The notes beneath the pieces were generated by a model. That model was given only the letters and a program-made list of their open reading frames with translations, was not told the origin of the DNA and made no database searches. DNA of 64,000 nucleotides from Epibacterium sp. Ofav1-8 (GTDB lineage: Bacteria; Pseudomonadota; Alphaproteobacteria; Rhodobacterales; Rhodobacteraceae): NCBI RefSeq assembly GCF_022348185.1, contig NZ_JAKRFD010000006.1, forward strand, positions 220,879-284,878, written 5' to 3'. The first letter of the stretch is position 1; each line of letters opens with the position of its first letter. The position numbers were made by a program, and so were the translations under genes. This document shows, piece after piece, positions 8,742 to 19,027 of the stretch.

Positions 8742-9692
8742 TCAGGCGGTGCGCAGGGCGCGTGGGACCTTGAATTCCACGTTTTCCACCGCCGTTTCCA
8801 CCAGTTCCACGGTGACCTCATAGCGGCTGCGGAAGGCGTCGATGACCTCGTTGACCAGCAACTCCGGTGCCGAAGCCCCGGCGGTGATGGCAATGGAGCG
8901 AATGCCGTCGAGCGCGCGCCAGTCGATGTTTTCAGCGCGTTGTACCAACTGCGCATAGGTGCAGCCGGCCTTCGCCCCCACTTCGACCAGGCGCCGGGAA
9001 TTGGAGGAATTCGGCGCCCCCACCACCAGGAGGGCGTCGGATTTCGGCGCCACCGCCTTCACCGCCTCCTGACGGTTGGTGGTGGCGTAGCAGATGTCTT
9101 CTTTGTGCGGGCCGATGATGGCGGGAAACCGCTCCTGTAGGGCGGCGACGATGTCCTTGGTGTCATCGACCGACAGGGTGGTCTGGGTGACAAAAGCGAG
9201 ACGCTCCGGATCGCGCACATCGACGTGGGCCACATCCTCGACGGTCTCGACCAGCAGAACTTCGCCCTCGGGCAGCTGGCCCATGGTGCCGATGGTTTCC
9301 GGGTGGCCCTTGTGACCGATCATGATCATCTGCAAGCCCGCCTCGGCATGGCGCTGCGCCTCGATATGGACCTTGGAGACCAGCGGGCAGGTGGCATCGA
9401 CAAAGACCATCTCGCGGGCCTGCGCGGCGGCAGGGACGGACTTCGGGACACCATGTGCGGAAAAGATCACCGGCCGGTCATCGGGGCATTCTTCCAGTTC
9501 CTCGACAAACACCGCGCCCTTGGCCCGCAGTTCGTCGACAACGAATTTGTTGTGCACGATCTCGTGACGCACAAAAACCGGCGCGCCCCATTTCTCCAGC
9601 GCCATCTCTACGATCTTGATGGCCCGGTCGACGCCGGCGCAAAACCCGCGCGGCGCGGCAAGATAGAGGGTCAGGGGTGGTTTCTCGGTCAT
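8742..9692 (-). CDS. ispH: 4-hydroxy-3-methylbut-2-enyl diphosphate reductase
   Basis: Last enzyme of the MEP isoprenoid pathway; an iron-sulfur enzyme that makes IPP and DMAPP. 316 residues. The first cluster cysteine is in [13 protein letters not shown], others in [11 protein letters not shown] and [25 protein letters not shown] and ITAGASAPE are also family hallmarks. ATG 9692 ([16 protein letters not shown]) is chosen over a longer frame that adds 80 residues of unrelated sequence. Confidence 0.95.
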   Translation of the reverse strand: MTEKPPLTLYLAAPRGFCAGVDRAIKIVEMALEKWGAPVFVRHEIVHNKFVVDELRAKGAVFVEELEECPDDRPVIFSAHGVPKSVPAAAQAREMVFVDATCPLVSKVHIEAQRHAEAGLQMIMIGHKGHPETIGTMGQLPEGEVLLVETVEDVAHVDVRDPERLAFVTQTTLSVDDTKDIVAALQERFPAIIGPHKEDICYATTNRQEAVKAVAPKSDALLVVGAPNSSNSRRLVEVGAKAGCTYAQLVQRAENIDWRALDGIRSIAITAGASAPELLVNEVIDAFRSRYEVTVELVETAVENVEFKVPRALRTA

Positions 9693-9801
9693 GGATCGAC
9701 GTTCCCGGGGCAGGCGGAGGACAGGCAGGATGTGCCCCAGAGGTAAGGCCTGTGGCCTGCGAGGTCCAGTGCCAGCGGCATCGCAAGCGCCCAAAAGAAA
9801 A

Positions 9802-9825
9802 CACCCGGCGGTTGGGGGCCGGGTG
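9802..9825 (-). terminator. Rho-independent terminator of the NYN gene
   Basis: An 8-bp stem CACCCGGC/GCCGGGTG around an 8-base loop. On the minus strand it is followed by TTTTCTTTT, so it ends transcription of the leftward NYN-domain gene just upstream. Confidence 0.75.
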
Positions 9826-9852
9826 CTTTCCATGTGAGTGGTTGTGAAGGGC

Positions 9853-10422
9853 TCAGCTGCCTGTCGAGGCAGAGCGTGTCTCGCTCGGAACTTCGCGCGG
9901 TGGTCGGCCGATGACTTCGCGCAGCTCTTCAAGCTCGATGAAATTGTCGGCCTGACGGCGCAACTCGTCGGAGATCATTGGCGGCTGGCTGCGGATTGTC
10001 GAGACGACCGAAACCCGGACGCCCTGACGTTGCAGGCTGGCGATCAGAGGGCGGAAGTCCCCGTCGCCGGAAAACAGCACGATATGATCGACGCGCGGTG
10101 CCAGTTCCATGGCATCGACGGTCAGTTCAATATCCATGTTGCCTTTGACTTTGCGACGGCCCATGCTGTCGGTGTATTCCTTGGCGGGTTTGGTCACCAT
10201 GGTGAACCCGTTGTAATGGAGCCAGTCCACAAGCGGGCGAATCGGTGAATACTCGTCGTTTTCCAGCAACGCGGTGTAGTAGAAGGCCCGAACAAGCTTG
10301 CCGCGCCGCATGAATTCCTGGCGCAGAAGCTTGTAGTCGATGTCAAATCCCAATGCCTTGGCAGAGGCATATAAATTCGAGCCATCTATGAACAGCGCGA
10401 GCCGTTCGTCCTTGTAAAACAT
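9853..10422 (-). CDS. NYN-domain (LabA/DUF88-like) putative ribonuclease
   Basis: A 189-residue protein of the PIN-like NYN family. Acidic residues expected for metal binding are visible in [15 protein letters not shown] (near residue 14), [12 protein letters not shown] and [16 protein letters not shown], the last being the most diagnostic. Members are presumed RNA-degrading nucleases. It has its own terminator and is divergent from folK. The C-terminal 20 residues are low-complexity. The start [16 protein letters not shown] is family-typical. Confidence 0.85.
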   Translation of the reverse strand: MFYKDERLALFIDGSNLYASAKALGFDIDYKLLRQEFMRRGKLVRAFYYTALLENDEYSPIRPLVDWLHYNGFTMVTKPAKEYTDSMGRRKVKGNMDIELTVDAMELAPRVDHIVLFSGDGDFRPLIASLQRQGVRVSVVSTIRSQPPMISDELRRQADNFIELEELREVIGRPPREVPSETRSASTGS

Positions 10423-10560
10423 TTTAAATGTGTCCTTCTGGTGTCGCAGGGACCGGATGTCCGTGAGTGAGTGAAATAAATGCCGATCCTGCGGGTGGAC
10501 TTAATTTAGGTTATTTGGCACTCCCCGCAAGTGTTAGCTCTTATGGAATTGGGGTCAAGC

Positions 10561-11130
10561 ATGGCCGAAATCCGGTCGTCATTTCTGGTTGCACTCGGCA
10601 GCAACCTGCAGAACGCGGGCACCACACCGCTGGAGACTGTACAGGCTTGCCTGGCGGAATTCGCCCCGGCGGGGCTGCAAGTTATTGCAATTTCGAACTT
10701 CTATCGCACCCCGTGTTTCCCGGCCGGAGCGGGGCCCGACTATGTCAACGCGGCGGTTGAACTCCGTGCAAGCCTCTCACCGGCGGAGGTTCTGTCGCGA
10801 TTGCACAAAATTGAGGCACAGTTTCAACGCACCCGGACGCAGAGATGGGGCATGCGGACCCTGGACCTGGACCTGCTGGCGGCAGAGCAACGGATTCTGC
10901 CGGATGTGCAGACCTACGAGACCTGGCGGACCTTGCCAGCAGAGCGTCAGCGCCAGGAGGCTCCGGATCAGCTGGTCCTGCCGCATCCGAGGATACAGGA
11001 CCGCGCCTTTGTGCTGGTACCGCTGGCGGATGTGGCGCGCGACTGGGTGCATCCGATCCTGAACCGCAGCGTCGGGCAGATGCTGGCGGACTGTGATGCG
11101 GCGGATCTGGCCGAGGTGCAGGCGCTCTAG
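10561..11130 (+). CDS. folK: 2-amino-4-hydroxy-6-hydroxymethyldihydropteridine diphosphokinase
   Basis: Transfers pyrophosphate from ATP to the pterin precursor of folate. 189 residues: VALGSNLQN at the N-terminus, NFYRTPCFPAGAGPDYVNAAVEL, and MRTLDLDLL (metal-binding aspartates), then LPHPRIQDRAFVLVPLADVA. All are standard HPPK motifs. The ATG at 10561 (MAEIRSSFLVALGSN) is preferred; an upstream ATG at 10543 would add six residues. It precedes rpoZ and is separated from it by 113 bp. Confidence 0.93.
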   Translation: MAEIRSSFLVALGSNLQNAGTTPLETVQACLAEFAPAGLQVIAISNFYRTPCFPAGAGPDYVNAAVELRASLSPAEVLSRLHKIEAQFQRTRTQRWGMRTLDLDLLAAEQRILPDVQTYETWRTLPAERQRQEAPDQLVLPHPRIQDRAFVLVPLADVARDWVHPILNRSVGQMLADCDAADLAEVQAL

Positions 11131-11243
11131 CGGGCAATCACGCGAGGTTTTCCTGCAATTGTGAACTCTGTCGACTTGTCAAGTCCGGTGATTCATCATA
11201 GAAGCACGTCTTCTGGACCCAGAACTGTATTGGAGAGTCGCCC

Positions 11244-11597
11244 ATGGCCCGCGTGACGGTCGAAGACTGCGTTGACAAGGTTCCCAACCGATTTGAGCTG
11301 GTGATGCTGGCCGCGCATCGTGCGCGTGAGATCTCTGCCGGTGCCGAACTCACTGTGGACCGCGACAACGACAAGAACCCGGTCGTCTCCCTGCGCGAGA
11401 TCGCCGAGGAAACCCAGAGCGCCGACGCCCTGCGCGAACGCCTGATCGAGAGCAACCAGTCTCAGATCGAGGTGGACGAGCCGGAAGAGGATTCCATGGC
11501 GCTTCTGATGGGTGGCGAAGCCGACAAGCCGCAAGAAGACGACATGAGCGAAGAAAAGCTCCTGCGGGCCCTGATGGAGGCTCAGGGTCAAGGCTGA
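11244..11597 (+). CDS. rpoZ: RNA polymerase omega subunit
   Basis: A 117-residue omega subunit that helps fold the beta' subunit. [30 protein letters not shown] is the standard N-terminal helix set, with the long acidic C-terminal tail usual in alphaproteobacteria. It is followed 36 bp later by rel. The rpoZ-rel (spoT) pairing is widespread and suits the role of omega in the ppGpp-binding site of RNA polymerase. Confidence 0.95.
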   Translation: MARVTVEDCVDKVPNRFELVMLAAHRAREISAGAELTVDRDNDKNPVVSLREIAEETQSADALRERLIESNQSQIEVDEPEEDSMALLMGGEADKPQEDDMSEEKLLRALMEAQGQG

Positions 11598-11633
11598 TCC
11601 GGGCTGCATGAAACGAGAGGTTGCGGACCGGCA

Positions 11634-13766
11634 ATGACATCTGCTGATGACCTGATTTCCCTGGTCCGCGACTACAACCCGAAGGCAAATGAACAACGCC
11701 TGCGTGATGCCTATGCCTTTGGCGAGGACATGCACGAGGGGCAGTTCCGGCATTCGGGAGAACCCTATTTTACGCATCCCGTAGCGGTGGCCGCGATCCT
11801 GACGGAACAGCGGCTGGATGATGCGACCATTATCACCGCGCTGCTTCACGACACCATCGAAGACACCAAGGCCTCTTATGAAGAGGTCTCCTCGCGCTTT
11901 GGCGAGGAGGTGGCGATGTTGGTGGATGGGGTCACCAAGCTGACCAACTTGCAACTGTCCTCGCGCGAGACCAAACAGGCGGAAAACTTCCGCAAGCTGT
12001 TCATGGCGATGTCGAAGGACCTGCGGGTCATTCTGGTGAAGCTCGCCGACCGTCTGCACAACATGCGCACCATCCGCGCCATGCGGCCCGAGAAACAGGC
12101 CCAGAAGGCGCGCGAGACTATGGATATCTACGCGCCGCTGGCGGGCCGCATGGGCATGCAGTGGATGCGCGAGGAGCTCGAAGATCTGGCCTTCAAGGTG
12201 CTGAACCCCGAAGGTCGCCAGTCGATCATCCGCCGCTTTGTCACCCTGCAGCGCGAAACCGGCGATGTGATCCACCGGATTACCGGCGACATGCGCGGCG
12301 AGCTGGAAAAGGCCGGTATCGAGGCGGAGGTCTTTGGCCGCGCTAAGAAACCCTATTCGATCTGGCGCAAGATGCAGGAAAAGGACCAGGGCTTTTCCCG
12401 CCTTTCTGATATCTACGGGTTCCGGGTCATTACCCGATCCGAAGAGGACTGCTATCGCACCCTCGGCACCATCCACCAGCGCTGGCGCGCGGTGCCGGGG
12501 CGGTTCAAGGACTACATCAGTCAGCCGAAATCCAACGGCTATCGCTCGATCCACACCACGGTGTCGGGGCGTGATGGCAAGCGGGTGGAGGTGCAGATCC
12601 GCACCCGCCAGATGCATGACGTGGCCGAGTCGGGCGTGGCCGCGCATTGGTCCTATCGCGACGGCGTGCGTACCGAGAACCCCTTTGCCGTCGATCCGGC
12701 CAAGTGGATCGCCTCGCTGACCGAACAATTCGACGGCGAGGACGATCACGACGAATTTCTCGAAGCGGTCAAGCTGGAGATGTATTCGGATCAGGTGTTC
12801 TGCTTCACGCCCAAGGGCGACGTGATCAAGCTGCCCAAGGGCGCAACACCGATCGATTTTGCCTATGCCATCCACACCCGCATCGGCCATGCCTGCGTGG
12901 GCGCCAAGGTCGATGGCATCCGCGTGCCGCTGTGGACGCGACTGCGCAACGGGCAGTCGGTCGAGGTCATCACCGCCGAAGGTCAGACGCCACAGGTCAG
13001 CTGGCTGGAAATCGCCACCACCGGCAAGGCCCGTACCGCCATTCGCCGGGCCCTGCGCGAGGCGGACCGCGAACGCTTTGTGAAACTCGGGCATGAACTG
13101 GCCCGTTCCGCCTTTGAGCATGTAAACAAGAAAGCCACCGACAAGGCGCTGGAAACCGCCGCCCGCGCCCTGCGGGTGAGCGATGTGACCGAATTGCTCG
13201 CTCGACTTGGCGCGGCGGTGATCACCGCCCATGATGTGGTACAGTCGGTCTATCCCGAACTCACCGACAAGGAAGGCGAGGAGGTCTCCCCCCGCCGCGC
13301 GGTCATCGGGCTGGAGCCGGGACAGAAGTTCGAGCGCGCCTCCTGCTGCGAACCGCTGCCGGGCGAGCGGATCATCGGGATCACCTCGCGCGGGCATGGT
13401 GTGGTGGTGCATACGGCCGATTGTGACCGCCTCGGAGAATTCGAGGACCAGATGGAGCGCTGGGTGGATGTGCATTGGCATTCCGGCACCCATCCGGCGG
13501 TCTACAGCACCACGCTGGAACTGACGATCGGCAACGATGCCGGTGTCCTGGGCCGCATCTGCACGCTGATCGGTGAAAAAAAGGCCAATATCTCCAATCT
13601 TGAATTCGTTGACCGGAAACCCGACTTTTACCGCTTGATGATCAATGTGGAATTGCGTGATGTGGAACAGTTGCACTCGTTGATATTGACATTGGAAGCT
13701 GAAAGCGACGTCGCTGCGGTCGCGCGCTACCGGGAACAGCCTGGAACGCAACACCGTCCGATCTAG
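11634..13766 (+). CDS. rel: Bifunctional (p)ppGpp synthetase/hydrolase
   Basis: A 710-residue Rsh-type stringent-response enzyme. An N-terminal HD hydrolase domain (HSGEPYFTHPVAVAAIL and LLHDTIEDT, about 35-85) is followed by the synthetase domain (RVITRSEEDCYRTLG and KDYISQPKSNGYRSIHT, about 260-310), a TGS domain (VFCFTPKGDVIKLPKGATPIDFA, about 385-445) and a C-terminal ACT domain (about 620-705). Both catalytic regions look intact. It is probably the only long Rsh, as is usual in alphaproteobacteria, and is in an apparent operon with rpoZ. Confidence 0.95.
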   Translation: MTSADDLISLVRDYNPKANEQRLRDAYAFGEDMHEGQFRHSGEPYFTHPVAVAAILTEQRLDDATIITALLHDTIEDTKASYEEVSSRFGEEVAMLVDGVTKLTNLQLSSRETKQAENFRKLFMAMSKDLRVILVKLADRLHNMRTIRAMRPEKQAQKARETMDIYAPLAGRMGMQWMREELEDLAFKVLNPEGRQSIIRRFVTLQRETGDVIHRITGDMRGELEKAGIEAEVFGRAKKPYSIWRKMQEKDQGFSRLSDIYGFRVITRSEEDCYRTLGTIHQRWRAVPGRFKDYISQPKSNGYRSIHTTVSGRDGKRVEVQIRTRQMHDVAESGVAAHWSYRDGVRTENPFAVDPAKWIASLTEQFDGEDDHDEFLEAVKLEMYSDQVFCFTPKGDVIKLPKGATPIDFAYAIHTRIGHACVGAKVDGIRVPLWTRLRNGQSVEVITAEGQTPQVSWLEIATTGKARTAIRRALREADRERFVKLGHELARSAFEHVNKKATDKALETAARALRVSDVTELLARLGAAVITAHDVVQSVYPELTDKEGEEVSPRRAVIGLEPGQKFERASCCEPLPGERIIGITSRGHGVVVHTADCDRLGEFEDQMERWVDVHWHSGTHPAVYSTTLELTIGNDAGVLGRICTLIGEKKANISNLEFVDRKPDFYRLMINVELRDVEQLHSLILTLEAESDVAAVARYREQPGTQHRPI

Positions 13767-13797
13767 CCTCTTTGGCAGCAAGCACAGGGACGATCCT

Positions 13798-14502
13798 TTG
13801 GTATTCAGGCGCCGAGACAGACGCCCGCCGCTGAGGGCGGTTGCGGAGTTTCTCTGGCCCCGTGGGGGCTGGGGCCGGGCATTCCTGTATGTCAAACACC
13901 GGATTCGCCGGCTGCCAGACAGCCCGGAACGCATCGCGCGCGGGATCTGGGCGGGGCTTTTCACCACGTTCACGCCGTTTTACGGGGTCCACTTCATTGT
14001 CGCCGCGGTGCTATCGCGGTTGATGAACGGCAACCTGCTGGCCGCGCTTTCGGCAACCTTTTTTGGCAATCCGCTGACTTATGTGCCGATCGGGGTGATT
14101 TCGCTCCAGACCGGCCACTGGGTGTTGGGCAGCCAGCCGGTTGCCGAGGTGGATGCCACGCTCACCGACAAGTTCCTCGCCGCCGGGTCGGACCTTTGGT
14201 ACAACGTCTATGCCATTGCCACCGGCATGCCGACAGATTGGTCGGGGTTGGAGATTTTCTATGACGAGGTCTTTTATCCTTATATGATCGGCGGGGTCAT
14301 CCCGGGGATCGTCGTGGGTACCATTGGCTATATCCTGTCGGTGCCGGTCATTCGCACCTATCAGCATCGCCGCCGCCGCAAGATCAAGGCCAAGTTCGAG
14401 GCGATCAAGAAACGCGCCGAACTGGAAGCGGTCAACAGCCCGCATGCCCCCAGCGGGACCAAGCCGCCCGGCCGCACGTCGCGTGTTCTGCGTCCGGACT
14501 AA
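13798..14502 (+). CDS. DUF2062 family membrane protein
   Basis: A 234-residue protein with about three hydrophobic helices (around residues 50-80, 85-105 and 160-180) and basic ends. GIWAGLFTTFTPFYGVHFIVAAVLS and GNPLTYVPI are typical of DUF2062, a family of unknown function sometimes linked to the envelope. The start is TTG 13798, 32 bp after rel; no in-frame ATG is near. It is followed by a 174-bp gap before pdxJ. Confidence 0.75.
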   Translation: MVFRRRDRRPPLRAVAEFLWPRGGWGRAFLYVKHRIRRLPDSPERIARGIWAGLFTTFTPFYGVHFIVAAVLSRLMNGNLLAALSATFFGNPLTYVPIGVISLQTGHWVLGSQPVAEVDATLTDKFLAAGSDLWYNVYAIATGMPTDWSGLEIFYDEVFYPYMIGGVIPGIVVGTIGYILSVPVIRTYQHRRRRKIKAKFEAIKKRAELEAVNSPHAPSGTKPPGRTSRVLRPD

Positions 14503-14676
14503 AGGGGCGCGTCACCCAAGCGCGACCTGCGTGCCCCTGCGGGACGGCTGCGTGGCCCGCGCGACGGGTCAGCGGGGGTGACGGAGAATTGTATCACTTG
14601 CCGCCTTGCGCCTTGCCTCTGCGCCGCGGCCCGCTAGGCTCGCGCTCAAAGACAGAAACGACAAAGAGCTTCTCTC

Positions 14677-15435
14677 ATGTCCAAGACTTCCCTGCGCCTC
14701 GGCGTCAATATCGATCACGTGGCCACGGTGCGCAATGCCCGCGGTGGTGCCTACCCGAATCCGATCCGTGCCGCCAAGCTGGCAGAAGAGGCGGGTGCGG
14801 ACGGGATTACCGCGCATCTGCGCGAAGATCGCCGCCACATCACCGATGCGGACATCGATGGTCTGATGGAGGCGCTCTCGGTTCCGCTGAATTTTGAAAT
14901 GGCGGCGACCGACGAGATGCAGAAGATCGCGCTGCGCCACAAACCGCATGCCGTCTGCATCGTGCCGGAAAAGCGCGAGGAGCGCACCACCGAGGGCGGG
15001 CTTGAGGTGGCGCGCGAGGAAAACAGGCTGGCGCATTTCATTGCTCCGCTGCGCGATGCGGGGTGTCGCGTGTCGATCTTTATCGCTGCGGACCGCAAAC
15101 AGATCGAGGCTGCCCATCGCATCGGCGCGGAGGTGATCGAACTGCACACCGGCGCCTATTGCGACCATCACGCCGAGGGCAATCTGGCTGCCCGCGATGC
15201 GGAGCTGGAAGCGCTGCGGGAGATGGCCAGCTTTGCGCATTCCCTCGGTCTCGAGGTGCACGCGGGGCATGGTCTGACTTATGAGACCGTGCAGCCGGTG
15301 GCGGCTTTCCCGGAGGTGATGGAGTTGAACATCGGGCATTTCCTGATCGGCGAGGCGATCTTTCGCGGCCTCACACCGGCCGTGCAGGAGATGCGCCGCC
15401 TGATGGATCTGGCCCGGGAGGGCGCTGCGCAATGA
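14677..15435 (+). CDS. pdxJ: Pyridoxine 5'-phosphate synthase
   Basis: Condenses 1-deoxyxylulose 5-phosphate with 3-amino-2-oxopropyl phosphate to give vitamin B6 (PNP). 252 residues; [38 protein letters not shown] and [14 protein letters not shown] plus [15 protein letters not shown] are all conserved TIM-barrel segments. It overlaps the next gene by 4 bases (ATGA). The pdxJ-acpS-lepB-rnc-era order here is the usual alphaproteobacterial arrangement with extra genes inserted between pdxJ and acpS. Confidence 0.97.
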   Translation: MSKTSLRLGVNIDHVATVRNARGGAYPNPIRAAKLAEEAGADGITAHLREDRRHITDADIDGLMEALSVPLNFEMAATDEMQKIALRHKPHAVCIVPEKREERTTEGGLEVAREENRLAHFIAPLRDAGCRVSIFIAADRKQIEAAHRIGAEVIELHTGAYCDHHAEGNLAARDAELEALREMASFAHSLGLEVHAGHGLTYETVQPVAAFPEVMELNIGHFLIGEAIFRGLTPAVQEMRRLMDLAREGAAQ

Positions 15436-15869
15436 AGCTGGGTCGGTTTGCCGTCGTCTATCTGGCGACCATTGTCGGAATGCTGGTGATCGTCCTTCTG
15501 GTGCAGGCGATCGCCCGGTTCGATATCAGCAATTCTGGCATGGCGATTATCCCGGCGATGGTGGCGGCGCTTGTCGAAGGGCAGTCCTTCGCCCGCGCCG
15601 AAAACCGCCTGCCCGAAAGCCCGGAGATGTGGCGCTTTGCGCGGCGGGCCTCGGTCATTGTTCTGGGTCTCACCATGATGTCGGCTGCGGTCTTCAGCAT
15701 CGCGGTGCCGGAGATCGCCTATATGCTGCGCCAGCCGAACGGGGCGGTGCTGCTACTTTTGGCGATCCTGTTTCAGACGCTGGTGTCGTTCTTCCTGATG
15801 CGTCTGTTTCTGGCGAGTGGCGCAAAATCTGCGCTTAAGGCCGCAAGCCGGAAGGGTGACCGGAGCTAG
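15432..15869 (+). CDS. ABZJ_00895-like membrane protein
   Basis: A 145-residue protein with four hydrophobic helices (about 8-28, 34-50, 72-95 and 104-128). It resembles the small ABZJ_00895 family of unknown function, by recalled similarity only. Its ATG overlaps the pdxJ stop, so it is translated with pdxJ; this is a common neighbour of pdxJ in Rhodobacterales. Confidence 0.6.
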   Translation: MKLGRFAVVYLATIVGMLVIVLLVQAIARFDISNSGMAIIPAMVAALVEGQSFARAENRLPESPEMWRFARRASVIVLGLTMMSAAVFSIAVPEIAYMLRQPNGAVLLLLAILFQTLVSFFLMRLFLASGAKSALKAASRKGDRS

Positions 15870-15892
15870 ATAAGGAGGGGGCGAAACGGCAA

Positions 15893-16519
15893 ATGATCCT
15901 TGAGACACCCGCAGCGTCCTTTGGCCTGATCGCGCTGGCGTTCCTTGTGGTCACGGCCTCGCCAGGCCCGGCCAATCTGGCCTGCGCGGCGGTGGCGATG
16001 TCCGAGGGGCGCAGGGCGGGACTGCGCATGGCGCTTGGACTGGCGTTGGGGCTGTCTGCCTGGGGGCTGGCGGCGGTGGCGGGACTTGGAACCCTGTTGA
16101 GCCGGTTCGAAGGCGCGCTGGTGGTGCTGAAACTGTTCGGTGCGGCGTATCTGCTGTGGTTGGCGATGGATGCGGCCCGATCCGCGACACGGGTCACGCC
16201 ACCGGTTCTGCCTGTCTCGGGGCGCAGCCGGTTTCGCCGCGGGCTGATCTTGAACCTCTCCAATCCCAAAGCGGTGTTTGCCTGGATGGCGGCGCTTTCG
16301 ATGGGGCTTGAAGCAGAGGACGGTCTGGGGCCGATGTTGTTGGCGGCGCTGCTCTGCATGGGTCTCGGAGTGGTCAACTACCTGCTCTGGGCGGTGGTGT
16401 TTTCCACCAGACCCGCCATGCGCGCCTATGATCGGATGCGCGGCTGGATCGAGTGGGCGGTGGCGGGGCTGTTTGCTATCGCCGGGCTGGGCCTGTTGCG
16501 CGCGATCCTGGATCGCTGA
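15893..16519 (+). CDS. LysE/RhtB family exporter (tandem copy 1)
   Basis: A 208-residue inner-membrane exporter. TASPGPANLACAAVAMSEGRRAG is the N-terminal PGP motif and ILNLSNPKAVFAWMAAL the NPK motif. Part of a tandem pair with the gene at 16543, inserted between pdxJ and acpS. Substrate unknown; amino acids or related metabolites are expected of the family. Confidence 0.88.
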   Translation: MILETPAASFGLIALAFLVVTASPGPANLACAAVAMSEGRRAGLRMALGLALGLSAWGLAAVAGLGTLLSRFEGALVVLKLFGAAYLLWLAMDAARSATRVTPPVLPVSGRSRFRRGLILNLSNPKAVFAWMAALSMGLEAEDGLGPMLLAALLCMGLGVVNYLLWAVVFSTRPAMRAYDRMRGWIEWAVAGLFAIAGLGLLRAILDR

Positions 16520-16542
16520 AATCGCTGCAAAGGAGCGTAAGG

Positions 16543-17172
16543 ATGGAGACGTCACATTTTCTGTTGCCGCTTGCGACTGTTGTCCTGGGCTGGGTGCTGG
16601 CAGGCGGCAGCCCCGGACCGGCGACGCTGACCATTTCCGGCACTGCCATGGCCCAGGGGCGGCGGGCTGCCGTGGTGCTGGCGCTGGGGGTGCTGAGCGG
16701 GTCGGCACTTTGGGGGTTGGTCGCGGCGCTTGGCTTTGCAGCGATCATGCGGGCCAATGTCTGGATGTTCGAGGTCATCCGCTACGCGGGGGCGGCCTAT
16801 CTGTTCTATCTGGCGGTAAAGTCGCTGCGCGCGGCCTGGCGGGGGCAGGCACGGCGGGCGCCTCCGGCGGCGGATGGGGTGCTTTTTGTCAAGGGGCTGC
16901 TGCTGCATCTGACCAACCCGAAGGCCGTTCTCGCCTGGGGCGCGATCTATGCCATTGCACTGGCGCCCGGGGCGCCGGCGGCGGCGGTCTGGCAGCTTTA
17001 TGGCCTGCTGATCTGTGTCTCCGCGATGGTGTTTGTCGGCTATGCGTTGCTGTTTTCGGTTGCCGTGATCGGTCGTGCCTATGCCCGCACGCGTCGTGGG
17101 TTTGAACTGGCCTTCGGGCTCCTGTTTGGTGCCGCGAGCCTCAAGATCCTGACGTTGCGGTTGGCCTTGTGA
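16543..17172 (+). CDS. LysE/RhtB family exporter (tandem copy 2)
   Basis: A 209-residue exporter, paralogous to its neighbour ([23 protein letters not shown] and [17 protein letters not shown]). I start at ATG 16543 ([17 protein letters not shown]) after AAGGAGCGTAAGG, rather than at the longer frame. It lies 23 bp after copy 1 and 19 bp before acpS, so all three are probably one transcript. Confidence 0.87.
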   Translation: METSHFLLPLATVVLGWVLAGGSPGPATLTISGTAMAQGRRAAVVLALGVLSGSALWGLVAALGFAAIMRANVWMFEVIRYAGAAYLFYLAVKSLRAAWRGQARRAPPAADGVLFVKGLLLHLTNPKAVLAWGAIYAIALAPGAPAAAVWQLYGLLICVSAMVFVGYALLFSVAVIGRAYARTRRGFELAFGLLFGAASLKILTLRLAL

Positions 17173-17191
17173 TGTCTCACAGGATGCGCGC

Positions 17192-17623
17192 ATGATTTTG
17201 GGGATTGGCACCGACCTGGCCAATATCGACCGTATCCAGCGGACGCTGGACCGGTTTGGCGACCGGTTTCGCAATCGTGTTTTTACCGATGTGGAGCAGG
17301 CCAAATCGGAACGCCGTCGCGATGTGGCTGGCACCTATGCCAAACGCTGGGCCGCCAAGGAGGCCTGTTCCAAGGCGCTGGGCACCGGGCTACGGATGGG
17401 AATTGCCTGGAAGGACATGGCGGTGTCGAACCTGCGCAGCGGCCAGCCGGTGATGCAGTTGAGCGGCTGGGCGGAAGCGCGGCTGGCCGAGATCACACCG
17501 CCGGGGCATGAAGCGGTCATCCATGTGACGCTGACCGACGACCATCCCTGGGCCCAGGCGATCGTGCTGATCGAAGCGCGCCCGGTGGCGGCCGGGTCGA
17601 CGCAATCTCCGGATCACCTTTAA
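17192..17623 (+). CDS. acpS: Holo-[acyl-carrier-protein] synthase
   Basis: Transfers 4'-phosphopantetheine from CoA to acyl carrier protein. 143 residues; the N-terminal [16 protein letters not shown] carries the metal-binding Asp, and [15 protein letters not shown] carries the conserved Glu and Lys. The C-terminal [13 protein letters not shown] and [16 protein letters not shown] end ([15 protein letters not shown]) is typical. A 345-bp gap with a strong palindrome separates it from lepB. Confidence 0.95.
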   Translation: MILGIGTDLANIDRIQRTLDRFGDRFRNRVFTDVEQAKSERRRDVAGTYAKRWAAKEACSKALGTGLRMGIAWKDMAVSNLRSGQPVMQLSGWAEARLAEITPPGHEAVIHVTLTDDHPWAQAIVLIEARPVAAGSTQSPDHL

Positions 17624-17968
17624 CCCCAGATGCATTACGCCACCGGTGCAGAGAGGGGTTGCGCTGCGCCACGCGCATCGCGCGGGGGGCGGGCGCCGCA
17701 CCTGCGGTGCGGCGCCCGCCCGATCAAGACCAACGGGCCAGCCCAAGCACCCCGCCTGTCGACGTTGCCGGTGGCCGCAACCGGATCGGTGCCCGGAGAG
17801 ACCGCGGCTGCGCGGAGCCCATATTGCCCGCTGGCGGCACCAGCCTTGCGTTGCGACGCCGCGTCCCTTGCTGCGCCACATCATGCCCGTGCCAACGCCA
17901 CCGCTTGACTTGCGGCGGGCGGCCCCGCATGTACGCCCGGACCCGCCCACAAACGACCGGAGAGCCTG
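17624..17968. other. Intergenic region between acpS and lepB
   Basis: No gene is supported. It contains a perfect 16-bp GC-rich palindrome (listed separately) and otherwise only short, GC-driven frames. It interrupts the otherwise compact pdxJ-acpS-lepB-rnc-era order, and any lepB promoter must lie here. Confidence 0.5.
17687..17721. repeat. Perfect 16-bp GC-rich palindrome
   Basis: A 16-bp stem (17687-17702 with 17706-17721) around the loop TGC. Not followed by a T run, so more likely a structural repeat of the same type as those at 699 and 5632 than a classical terminator. It lacks the TTCGGGC partner hairpin of those copies. Confidence 0.6.
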
Positions 17969-18805
17969 ATGGCGTCGAAAACCACTGCTGGGAATTCAAT
18001 CGTCGAGACGATCAAGACCATTGTCTATGCGCTGCTGATTGCCGGTGTCTTCCGCACCCTGTTCTTTCAACCTTTCTGGATCCCGTCCGGCTCGATGAAG
18101 GAAACGCTGCTGGTCGGCGATTTTCTCTTCGTCAACAAGATGGCCTATGGATACTCTTACGCGTCCTGCCCCTCGATCCGCCTCGGGGCGATCGGGGTCA
18201 ATATCGATGCCAAGGACATCTGCGGCTTTCTTGATGGCGACAACAACCGGATCCTCGGCGGCACGCCGGAGCGGGGCGATGTGGTCGTCTTTCGCCACCC
18301 CGTGAATGGCACCGACTACATCAAGCGCCTGGTCGGGCTGCCGGGAGACAAGCTGCAAATGAAAGACGGGGTGCTGCACATCAATGGCACCGCCGTCGGG
18401 CTGATGGATGATGGCGTGTTCGAAGAAACCATGGAACGCCAGGGGCCGCAGGGGACCTTTCCCCGCTGCGAAAACGATCCGGTCGGGCAGGGCGGCACCT
18501 GCGAGAAATCACGCCGGATCGAGACCCTGCCGGGTGGCACGTCCCATGCCGTGATCAATATCGGCATGCAGGGCAGTGACAATACCGGCATCTATCACGT
18601 CCCCGATGGCCATTACTTCTTCATGGGGGACAATCGGGACAACTCTGCCGACAGTCGCGTGCCGCAGGCCGTGGGCGGTGTCGGCTATGTGCCCTATGAA
18701 AACCTGATCGGGCGCGCCGACCGGATCATGTTCTCTTCTGCCGGTCGGTCGATGTTGTTCTTCTGGACCTGGCGCGGGGACCGCTTCTTCAAAGGGATCT
18801 ACTGA
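17969..18805 (+). CDS. lepB: Signal peptidase I
   Basis: Membrane-anchored serine-lysine protease that cleaves secretory signal peptides. 278 residues: an N-terminal membrane segment (about 12-30) is followed by the catalytic Ser in WIPSGSMKETLLVGDFLFVNK, and the catalytic Lys in DYIKRLVGLPGD; FFMGDNRDNSADSR is the C-terminal signature. A terminator follows at 18832. Confidence 0.96.
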   Translation: MASKTTAGNSIVETIKTIVYALLIAGVFRTLFFQPFWIPSGSMKETLLVGDFLFVNKMAYGYSYASCPSIRLGAIGVNIDAKDICGFLDGDNNRILGGTPERGDVVVFRHPVNGTDYIKRLVGLPGDKLQMKDGVLHINGTAVGLMDDGVFEETMERQGPQGTFPRCENDPVGQGGTCEKSRRIETLPGGTSHAVINIGMQGSDNTGIYHVPDGHYFFMGDNRDNSADSRVPQAVGGVGYVPYENLIGRADRIMFSSAGRSMLFFWTWRGDRFFKGIY

Positions 18806-18831
18806 TCTTTCCCGTCCTATCGTTCCTGGCG

Positions 18832-18861
18832 AGAGCCGCAGGCATCCCCGCCTGCGGCTCT
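18832..18861 (+). terminator. Terminator-like hairpin after lepB
   Basis: A perfect 12-bp stem around ATCCCC, followed by TTTGCG. It lies 26 bp after the lepB stop. The T run is short, so it may attenuate rather than fully stop transcription into rnc. Confidence 0.65.
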
Positions 18862-19027
18862 TTGCGTTGCGGGGCGCTCCGGGTTGGTCGTGCCAAGCGT
18901 GACCGGGGTGATTTTACCGCAAACGCAAGGCAGGATCCCGCGCGGGGTGCTTTCCTCTTTCGCGGTGGTGGGATATGGAACAAATCCACCGGGGCCAGCG
19001 TGCCCCACCGTTGTTCGAGGACCACAC

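Noticed and set aside
11196..13973. A 925-residue open frame opposite rpoZ-rel
   Set aside because: Antisense frame of a high-GC gene: rel with HD, synthetase, TGS and ACT domains on the plus strand is certain, and the antisense protein has low-complexity His/Gly runs.
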